A DNA stretch of 64,000 nucleotides from Anas platyrhynchos (lineage: Eukaryota > Chordata > Aves > Anseriformes > Anatidae): positions 2,252,001 to 2,316,000 of the forward strand of contig NC_092603.1 in assembly GCF_047663525.1 (NCBI RefSeq). Reading direction: 5' to 3'. The position numbers were made by a program, and so were the translations under genes. Positions 11,590-20,800 of this stretch are shown here, piece after piece. Within the stretch, counting starts at the first letter, position 1. Every line of letters starts with the position of its first letter. The notes under the pieces are model-generated. The model saw only the letters and a list, made by a program, of their open reading frames with translations. It was not told where the DNA came from and ran no database searches.

Positions 11590-13403
11590 TCAATCCCACA
11601 GCCCCTGCAGCGCAGCCAGTGCCTTGCAGCGCAGCACCCCCAGCACCCGCTGCAGGGGGCTGCAGGCGGCCGCCCCCCCCCGCGCCAGCTCCCAGGCCCT
11701 CCGCAGCTCGGGGGGGCGCAGGCGGTGGGCGCTCAGCAGGACCCCCCCGTAACAGCAGGGGTCCAGGGGGAAGCGGGCGGCCCCGGCCATGCGCGCCGAG
11801 TGCCGGGGGGCCACGCCGGCTCGGCGGGCGCACAGCCCCACGAAAACATCCTCGGGCCCCACGGGGGGGACGCGGGGAGCCACCTCCAGCACCGCCAGCA
11901 CGGCGGGGGCCGAGAGGACGTAGGCGCTGCCGCTGCAGTAGGGGGGGAAGGCGGCGGGGGGGTAAAGGGCGGCGGGGACGTGGTGGCGACCCCGGGGGTC
12001 CCGCTCGGGGCGCACGCGCCAATGCACGCGGCCCAGGTAAAGGCGGCGGGGGGGGGTCCGCCAGCCCCCCAGCAGGCTCAGCAGCCCCGGCACGTGCACG
12101 AAGGAATCGTCGTCGGCTTTGAGGACGAAGCGGGCGCCGGGGCAGCGGGCGGCCGCCCAGCCCAGCAGCAGCAGGGTTTTGGGGGTCAGGTTGGCGTAGG
12201 TGTCGGCGAAGGCGCCCTGCAGCACGTCGCCGTGCCGCCGAGCCTCCTCCTGCACCGCTGCACCCACCGAGCCCACCGCCTCCCCCTCCACCGGCACCCC
12301 CAAGCCGAAAAGGGTGCGGGTGGGGAGCCCCCCGAAATCCCCCGAGCCCCCCCAGGTGTCCCGCACCGCCTGGCGCTGGGCGAAATGCGCCGGGGCGCTG
12401 GGCACCAGCAGCAGAAGGAAGGGAGAGGGGGTCCCGCAGCCGGGGGGGGACGCGAGGACGGGGATGCCGGCGAGGACGGGGAGGGGGGCGCCGCCTGCGG
12501 GGGCCGTCAGGTTGGGGGGGGGCGCGCTGAGAGCGGGGCTGTCACCCCCGGGGATGCCCACAGCAGCTGCGTTAATTGCAATTTGGGCACTGCCTGCAAG
12601 GCCGGCACCGATTGCAAAGGATGCACTGTTTGCAATGTGCAAACCGTTTGCAATTTTTGCACCGTTTGCAATGCCTGCACCAGCTGCAAGGCCTGCGCTG
12701 ATTGCAAAGCCTGCATCATTTGCAATGCCCCCGCCGTTTGCAAAGCCCACACCGTTTGCAAAGCCCACAGCATTCGCATTGCCCGCATCACTTGCAAAGC
12801 CCCCACCATTTGCAAAGCTCCCACCATTTGCAAACCCTGCCCCATTTGCAATGCCTAAACCTTTTGCAAACCCTGCACCGTTTGCAAAGCCCACATCATT
12901 TGCAAAGCCCCCACCGTTTGCAGGACCCACATACCGTGCAATGCCCACACCTTTTGCAAAGCCTGCCCCGTTTGCAAACCCTGCACCATCTGCAAACCCT
13001 GCACCGTTTGCAATGCCTAAACCTTTTGCAAATCCTACGCCGTTTGCAATGCTTAAACCGTTTGCAAACCCTGCCCCGTTTGCAATGCCTGCACCATTTG
13101 CAATGCCTAAACCTTTTGCAAATCCTACACCGTTTGCAATGCTTAAACCCTTTGCAAACCCCACTCCATTTGCAAACCCCCCCCCATTTGCAATGCCCCC
13201 CCCGTCTGCAGCCCCTTCCCCCCCGCCCCCCCCGCCTCCTCCCGGCCCCCCCTCTCCAGCCCCGCAGCCAGCAGTGCCGCCAGCAGCTCCTCGCTGCCTC
13301 CGCTGCCCAGCCCCAGCGCCAGCCCCAGCAGCAGCCCCAGCCCCAGCCCCAGCCCCGCCGCCCTGCGCACCGCCCGCCGGCCCGGCCGCCGCCTCCGGCA
13401 CAT
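11590..13403 (-). CDS. B3GALT4: B3GALT4, GM1/GD1b/GA1 synthase, with hexapeptide-repeat stem
   Basis: This Golgi type II enzyme adds beta-1,3-galactose to GalNAc-ending gangliosides (GM2, GD2, GA2). The catalytic half (about 12540 to 11590) matches the family: RQAVRDTWGG, LYLGRVHWRV, the metal-binding KADDDSF near 12104-12122 and EDVFVG near 11838-11857, ending ALQGLWD. The ATG at 13403 opens an Arg-rich cytoplasmic tail, a Leu/Gly-rich membrane anchor and EELLAALLAAGLE, matching the human N-terminus. That frame differs from the catalytic frame, so the gene needs a length change in the G runs at about 13190-13250 or an intron; the human gene has one coding exon. Between them lies an 18-bp minisatellite, open in the catalytic frame, encoding about 36 units of G-F/I-A-N-G-x. 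A longer frame starting at 13401 lacks an ATG and is rejected as the start. Confidence 0.88.
12550..13200 (-). repeat. 18-bp minisatellite in B3GALT4 stem region
   Basis: The unit is close to GGCATTGCAAACGGTGCA on the minus strand (TTTGCAAACCCTGCACCG on plus), about 36 degenerate copies. It is open in more than one frame; the catalytic-domain frame gives the G-F/I-A-N-G-x hexapeptide. Confidence 0.9.
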
Positions 13404-13414
13404 CCCCGCTGCTC

Positions 13415-15785
13415 TATGGGGGGGCGTGGCCTGGGCGAGGGGGCGTGGCCTGGGTGGTGGGCGTGGCTTGTGCTGAGTGGGCGTGGCCAGATCTGGGTGG
13501 GCGTGGCCTGGGCTGATGGGGGACTGGGGGAGTCTATGGGGTGGGCGTGGCTTGTGCTGGGGTGGGCGGGGCCAAAGGGTGGGTGGGGGCGTGGCTTAGG
13601 ACTGGGGGCGTGGCTTGAGTGGGTGGGCGTGGCCAGAGCGGAGTGGGCGAGGCCAGAGCTGGTGGAGGACTGCAGGAGTCTGTGGGGTGGGCGGGGCCAC
13701 AGGGTAGGTGGGCGTGGCTTGGGCTAGGGGAGTGGCCTGGAGTGGGCGTGGCTTTGATGGGTGGGCGTGGCCAGAGCGGAGTGGGCGTGGTCTGGGCTGG
13801 TGGAGGACTATAGGAGTCTATGGGGTGGGCGTGGCTTGCGCTGGGGTAGGCGGGGCCAAAGGGTGGATGGGGGCGTGGCTTAGGGTTGGGGCGTGGCCTT
13901 GGGTGGGTGGGCGTGGTCTGTGCTGAGTGGGCGTGGCCAGAGCTGGTGGAGGACTGTAGGAGTCTATGGGGTGGGCGTGGCTTGCGCTGGGGTGGGCGGG
14001 GCCAAAGGGTGGATGGGGGCGTGGCTTAGGGCTGGTGGCGTGGCCCTGGTGGTGGGCGTGGCTTGAGCGGAGTGGGCGTGGCCAGAGCTGGTGGGGGGCT
14101 GTAGGAGTCTATGGGGTGGGCGGGGCCACAGGGTAGGTGGGCGTGGCTTGGGCTAGGGGCGTGGCCTGGAGTGGGCGTGGCTTTGATGGGTGGGCATGGT
14201 CTGAGCGGAGTGGGCGTGGCCAGAGCTGGTGGAGGACTGTAGGAGTCTATGGGGTGGGCGGGGCTTGCGCTGGGGTGGGCGGGGCCAAATGGGTGGATGG
14301 GCGTGGCCTGGGGTGATGGGCGTGGCCATTCCGGGTGGCCGTGGCCAGAGCGGAGTGGGCGTGGTCTGGGCTGGTGGGGGACTATAGGAGTCTATGGGGT
14401 GGGCGAGGCTTGTGCTGGGGTGGGCGGGGCCAGAGGGTGGGTGGGGGCGTGGCCTGAGTGAGTGGGCGTGGCTTGGGTGGGTGGGCGTGGCCAGGACGGG
14501 TGGGCGTGGCCAGATCTGGGTGGGCGTGGCCAGAGCTGATGGGGGGACTGCAGGAGTCTATGGGGTGGGCGTGGCTTGTGCTGGGGTGGGCGGGGCCTGA
14601 GGGGAGGTGGGTGTGGCTTGGGGATTGGGGGCGTGGCCTGGGTGGGTGGGCGTGGCTTGGGCTGAGTGGGCGTGGTCTGAGCGGAGTAGGCATGGCCTGG
14701 GCTGATGGGGGACTGGGGGAGTCTATGGGGTGGGCGTGGCTTGTGCTGGGGTGGGCGGGGCCTGAGGGGGTGGGCGTGTCCAGAGCGAGTGGGCGTGGCC
14801 TGGGGGTGGGCGTGGCCAGAGCGGAGTGGGCGTGGCCAGAGCTGGTGGGGGACTGGGTAAGTCTATGGGGTGGGCGTGGCCTGAGGGGAGGTGGGCGTGG
14901 CTTGGGTGGGTGGGCGTGGTCTGAGCGGAGTGGGCGTGGCCAGAGCTGGTGGAGGACTGCAGGAGTCTATGGGGTGGGCGGGGCCAGAAGGTAGGTGGGC
15001 GGGGCTTGGGCTGGGGGCGTGGCTTGGGGATTGGGGGCGTGGCCTGGGGTGGGCGTGGCCAGAGCGGAGTGGGCGTGGCCTGGGCTGATGGGGGACTGGG
15101 GGAGTCTATGGGGTGGGCGTGGCTTGCGCTGGGGTGGGCGGGGCCTGATGGTGGGTGGGCGTGGCCTGGGGTGGTGGGAGTGGCCATGCCGGGTGGGCGT
15201 GGCCAGAGCGGAGTGGGCGTGGTCTGGGCTGTTGGGGGACTGGGGGAGTCTATGGGGTGGGCGTGGCTTGTGCTGGGGTGGGCGGGGCCAAAGGGTGGAT
15301 GAGGGCGTGGCTTAGGGCTGGGGGCGTGGCCCTGGTGGTGGGCGTGGCTTGAGCGGGGTGGGCGTGGCCAGAGCTGGTGGAAGACTGCAGGAGTCTATGG
15401 GGTGGGCGGGGCCACAGGGTAGGTGGGCGTGGCTTGGGATGGGGGCGTGGCCTGAGGTTGTGGGCGTGGCTTGGGCGGAGTGGGCGTGGTCTGAGCGGAG
15501 TAGGCGTGGTCTGGGCTGGTAGGGGACTGGGAGAGCCTATGGGGTGGGCGGGGCTAGGGGGTGGGCGTGGCCTATCGAGTGGGCGTGGCCAGCTGGGTGG
15601 TTGGGCGTGGTCATTGGCTGAGTGGGCGTGGCTAGAGGTGGAGGGGGCGTGGCCTGAGCTGAGTGGGCGTGGCCATAGCGGGCAGACTGTACCCGGCAGG
15701 GGGCGTGGTCTGAGAGGGCTGGGCGTGGCTTGAGGGCGGTGGGCGTGGCTTGGGGGAGGTGGGCGTGGTTTAATGGGGGCGTGGC
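13415..15785. repeat. Higher-order KLF/Sp-box array between B3GALT4 and PFDN6
   Basis: About fifteen copies of a unit near 143 bp are marked by GAGTCTATGGGGTGGGCG (for example near 13529, 13811, 14106, 14387, 14718, 15102, 15391). Each is made of shorter GTGGGCGTGGCC and GGGCGGGGCC words, the KLF/Sp1 CACCC- and GC-box sequences, at two to three per 60 bp. It fills the head-to-head spacer of the two genes. Confidence 0.9.
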
Positions 15786-15814
15786 TCAGAGCGGGGCTGG
15801 CGGTTGGGGTGCGC

Positions 15815-15865
15815 GCAGCGCGCATGCGCGGGAGGGAGGGGGCGGGGTTTGGGTCACGTGGGTGG
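15815..15865 (+). promoter_or_regulatory. PFDN6 core promoter motifs
   Basis: An NRF1 palindrome GCGCATGCGC at 15820-15829 and an E-box TCACGTGG with CACGTG at 15855-15860 lie about 150-200 bp before the PFDN6 start codon, at the end of the repeat array. Confidence 0.6.
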
Positions 15866-16014
15866 GGGAAGGGGCGGGCCTGCGCGGAGCCGGGCGCGGG
15901 GAGCGCCGAGAGGTGGGGGGGGGAGGGGATTTGGGGGGGGGTTTTGGGGGGTTTTGGGGTCCCAGCCGTGGCCGTGACCCCCCCCCTGTGTCCCCCCCCC
16001 CCCCCAGCCCAGCC

Positions 16015-17622
16015 ATGGCGGAGCAGATCCAGAAGAAGCTGCAGGGGGAGCTGGAGAAGTACCAGCAGCTGCAGAAAGGTACGGGGCGGGAGGGGCCCCC
16101 CGAAACCCCCCTATAACCCCCCCATAACCCCCCATAACCCCCCCATAACGCCCCATAACCCCCATAACGCCCCCACAACGCCCCATAACCCCCCCACGGC
16201 CTCCCCCCACCCCTTACCCCCCATAACCCCCCCAAACTCCATAACCCCCCCCCCATAACCCTCTCAAGCCCCCCCCAACCCCCTGTACCCCATTAATCCC
16301 CTATAACCCCCATGGTACCCCCTGCACCCCATAACCCTATCGTCCCCCCCCATACCCCATAGCCCCCATCTTCACCCCCCCCCATCCCCTATAACCCCCA
16401 TTTTCCCCCCCATACCCCATAACCCCCCCATTATCCCCCCCGTACCACATAATCCCATCTTCTCCCCCCCATAATCCTCCTTACCCCCCCATACCCCATA
16501 GCCCCCTCTTTATCCCCACCCCATAATCCCATCACCTCCCCCACCCCATAACCCCCATCTTCACCCCCCCCATAACCCCATTTTTCCCCCATACCCCATA
16601 ATCCCCCATTTTCTGCCCCCATAACCCCCATTTTACCCCCCTACCCTATAACCCCCCCATCATACCCCCCATCCCCTATAATCCCCCATTATTCACCCCA
16701 TAACCCCCATGACCCCCCCAGACCCTATAACCCCCTCCCATACCCTATAACCCCCCATCATACCCCCCATCCCCCATATCCCCCATTACTCACCCCATAA
16801 CCCCCATGACCCCCTTCCCATACCCTATATCCCCCCTCCCATACCCCATAACCCCCCCCATCATACCCCCCATCCCCTATAATCCCCTATTATTCACCCT
16901 ATAACCCCCCATACCCCATATCCCCCCCCACAGCCCCCCACTCCCCACCCCCCCCCCCCCCCAACCCCATATCCCCCCCCTAACCCCATACCCCACCCCA
17001 TAACCCCCTACGCATCCCATTACCCCCCCACACCCAATTTCGGGGCAAAACCCCCCCCAAATTTTGTGTTTCTCTCCCCACACCCCAATTTCGGGGCAAA
17101 CCACCCCAAAATTTTATGTGTGCCCCCCCCAAAAAAAAAAAAGACCTCAGCAAGTCGGTGGCGGCGCGGCAGAAGCTGGAGGCGCAGCTGACGGAGAACA
17201 ACATCGTCAAGGAGGTGAGCACCCCAAAAAAAAAAACAAACAACCCGAAAACAACCCGAAAAAAATCGAAACACCCTAAAAAACCCGAAATCGCCCCAAA
17301 AAAACAGGAGCTGGAGCTGCTGGACGACACCAACGCCGTCTTCAAGCTGATGGGGCCGGTGCTGGTGCGGCAGGACATGGAGGAGGCCAGGGCCACCGTG
17401 GCCAAACGCCTGGCGTACATCACCGGGGAGATGTGGGTACCTGGGGGGGGGTGTTTTTTGGGGTGCCCCCCCCCGGTAATTAACGCTAATTAACCTAATT
17501 AACCCCCCCGCAGCAAGCGCTACGAGCAGCAGATGCAGGAGATGGAGCAGAAGGCGGAGCAGCGGCGCGAGGCGCTGGCCAGGCTGCAGCAGGACCTGCA
17601 GCGGGCGCAGGGCAAGGGGTAA
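16015..17622 (+). CDS. PFDN6: Prefoldin subunit 6
   Basis: Beta-type subunit of the hexameric prefoldin chaperone, which delivers unfolded actin and tubulin to the CCT chaperonin in the cytosol. Exons 16015..16078, 17144..17214, 17308..17432 and 17514..17622 give 122 residues (human 129) with all phases consistent. The two coiled-coil arms (MAEQIQKKLQGELEKYQQLQ and RYEQQMQEMEQKAEQRREAL) flank the beta-hairpin core (VFKLMGPVLV). The conserved LEAQLTENNIVKEELELLD is split by intron 2. It starts head-to-head with B3GALT4 and ends tail-to-tail with RGL2. Confidence 0.97.
16085..17055. repeat. CCCCATAA-type satellite in PFDN6 intron 1
   Basis: Degenerate units of CCCCCATAACCC, CATACCCCATA and CACCCCATAA fill nearly all of the 1.07-kb intron. 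No gene is seen in it. Confidence 0.88.
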
Positions 17623-17639
17623 AATGGGGGGGGGGGCAC

Positions 17640-17790
17640 CCCAAAATCCCCCCCCTTTAAAAAAAATAATTAAAAATTAAAAAAAAATAATTAAAAATTT
17701 TAAAAAATAATTAAAAAATTTTAAAAAAATCATTAAAAACCACCAATTTTCACACCCGCGGGCGTAGTGTCTTTATTGCCGTAGTGTTGA
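17640..17790. terminator. Shared PFDN6/RGL2 3'-end region
   Basis: An A/T-rich stretch at 17657-17745 with several ATTAAA-like words can end PFDN6. TTTATT at 17772-17777 is AATAAA on the minus strand and is the RGL2 poly(A) signal, 96 bp after its stop. The two convergent transcripts probably meet here. Confidence 0.65.
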
Positions 17791-17872
17791 CCCCCCCCAA
17801 ATTTCCCCCCCCCCCCTCCTAAATTAAAATAAAGCCCAAATTTTTGCCCCCCCCCCCCCCAAAAAAAAAAAT

Positions 17873-20800
17873 TTAAAACAAAGCCCGGGTCAGCTTGCGC
17901 CCGGTGGCTTTGATTTTGGGGAAGGTGGCGCTGAGCTCGGGACCCCCCCGGGGGGGGCGGCCGCTCGGGGTCGTCCCCGTCCCCCCCCAGGGTGCTGGCG
18001 GGGCCGGAGGGCGAAATCCAGGCTGGCGGCGCTCATGGCATAGAAAACGTTGGCGGAGGGCGGCAGGAGGAGCTCTGCGGGGGGGATTTTTGGGGTTAAT
18101 TTGGGGGAATTTGGGGCATTTTTATGATTTTTTACTAAAAAAACCCCCAAAACTCACCGCGGTCCTCGGGGAGGAGCTGCACCAGCTGGAAGCGGGGGGC
18201 GGCGGCCCCCTCCTGCCCGTGCTTCTCCAGCACCTTGGCCACCACGGCGGGGGTCTTGTCCTGGCTGGTGATCTGCGAACCCCCAAAATCGGCGTTTTTT
18301 CACCCAAAATTGTTTTTATTTTTTTTTTGGGGTGGGAAAAGGGAATTTTGGGGTCTCACCAGGATGCTCTTGTAGAGGCTGCCGTTGTGCAGCTCCATGC
18401 GCGCCCGGATGATGCGGCACTCGCAGGGGGGCACGGCCGAGCCGCAGGACGCCGAGCGCCGGTGGCCCCTGGGGGGGGGGCTCGGGGCATGGCCGGGGGG
18501 GGGGGGACAACGACCCCGGCGTGGCGGGGGGGGGGACAACGGGGGACAGGGGGGCGGTGGTGGCCGCGGCTTCGTCCAGCGCCGACACCGACGGCCACTT
18601 GATGTGCTGGGGGGGGGGGGGAAAAAAAAAGGGGGGGGGTTTAGGGTCATGCTGAGGGTGCCCCCCCCCTCCCCATATTTTTTAATTTTGGGGGGGGTCT
18701 CACCTGGGCCAGGCGCGGCAGCAGCTGGGAGGTGCCCCGGGGGGGGGTGACGAGGAGGGCGGGGGGGGCGGGGGGGGGAGCAGGGCTGGTCCCAAGACAC
18801 CAAGGGGGTCCCCACGGAGGTCAGGAGCCTGCAAGGGGAATGGGGGGGGGATATAGGGGGAGGGCACAAAGGGGGTGACCCCCCCCTCGCACCCACCCCA
18901 ATTTTCTCTCCCCCCCCCACCCCAAACCCACTCACTCTGTGCAGTGCGTGATGACCAGCGAGGGTTTGGGGGGGCGCGGGGCGGCGTGTCCCCGGGGGGC
19001 TCGATGGCACAGGAGAGGCTGTGGCTGTGGGGACACGGGGGGGACATGTGGGGCAGGGGGTGCCACCAACCCCATAGGGACATGCCCCGTAGCCCATAGG
19101 ACCATGCCACCCCCCCACGGGGCCCCACCACCACCCCATAAGGCCCCTACCCCACAGGGCCCTGCCACCACCCCATAGGGACGTCACCAACCCCATAAGG
19201 CCCTGCCACTACCCATAGGGACGTCACTAACCCCATAGGGACATCACCACCCCACAGGGCCTTGCTACCACCCCATAGGGATGTCACCACCCCATAGGGA
19301 TGTCACCAACCCCATAGGGCCCTGCCACCACTCCATAGGGACATGTCCCACATCCCATAGGACCACGCCACCACCCCATAAGGCCCCAGCACCACCCCAT
19401 ATGGATGTCACCACCCCATAAGGCCCCACCACCAACCCAAAGGGATGTCACCACCCCATAAGGCCCTGTCACCACCCTATAGGGACATTCTACCGCCCCA
19501 TAGGAACCTACCACCACCCCATAAGGCCCCGCCACCACCCCACAGGGCCCTGCCACCACTCTATAGGGACATCACCACCCCATAAGGCCCTGTCACCACC
19601 CCATAGGGCCATTCTACCACCCCATAGGAACCTACCACCACCCCATAAGGCCCCAGCACCACCCTATAGGGACATCACCACCCCATAAGGCCCCGCCACC
19701 ACCCCACAGGACCCTGCTACCACCCCATAGGGACGTCACCAACCCCATAAGGCCCTGTCACCACCCCATAGGGCCATTCTACCATCCCATAAAGTCCCGC
19801 CACCACCCCATAAGGCCCCACCATCACCCCATAGGGACATCACCAACCCCATAGGGCTGTCACCACCCCATAAGGCCCCAGCACCACCCCATAGGACCCT
19901 GCCACCACCCCACAGGGCCTTGTCACCACCCCATAGGGACATAACCACCCCATAAGGCCCCGCCACCCCCCTATAGGGCCGTGTCCCCCCCGTCCCACCT
20001 CTGTGCCTCGGGCAGGGCCCGCAGCGCCCGCAGCCATCGGCGGAAGCGGGGCCGGGGCTGCAGGCGGTAGCGGCGACACGAGGCCTGCAGGACACGGACC
20101 TGGGACAGCACCTCGAACTCCTGCGGGGACACCGGCATGGGGACACGGGGACGGGGGGGGGATTGGGGACACGGGGATGGGGTTGGGGGACATGGGGACA
20201 GGGCATGGGGACATGGGGACAGGGCATGGGGACATGGGGACAGCATGTGGTGATGTGGGGTCATGGTGTGGGGACACAGGGACAGGGTTGGGGGACATGG
20301 GGATGGTGTGGGGACATGGGTATGGGGTGTGGGGGACATGGGGATGGGGTGTGGGGATATGGGGATGGGGTTGGGGGACGTAGGGATGGGGTTGGGGACA
20401 CGGGGATGGGTGTGGGGACATGGGGACAGGGTTGGGGGACATGGGGATGGGGTGTGGGGATATGGGGATGGGGTGTAGGGGGACGGGGATGGGGTTGGGG
20501 ACACTGGGATGGGGTGTGGGGACATGGGGATGGGGTTGGGGACACGGGGATGGGGTGTGGGGGGACGGGGATGGGGTTGGGGACACTGGGATGGGGTGTG
20601 GGGACATGGGGACGGGGTGTGCGGACGTGGGGAGTGTGTGGGGACATGGAAATGGGGTTGGGGACACAGGGATGGGTGTGGGGATATGGGGATGGGGTTG
20701 GGGGACATGGGGACAGGTAGGGGGCTGGGGACAGGGGTATGGGACACAACAGGGGACTGGGATGGGGTTTGGGGACAGGGGACAAGGGACAAGAAAAACA

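Noticed and set aside
11233-12858. 541-codon plus-strand frame opposite B3GALT4
   Set aside because: It is the antisense shadow of the GC-rich catalytic exon; the minus strand holds the conserved galactosyltransferase motifs.
11590-13401. B3GALT4 start at 13401 in the catalytic frame
   Set aside because: The first codon there is GTG, and the reading lacks a membrane anchor; the ATG at 13403 gives the expected anchor.
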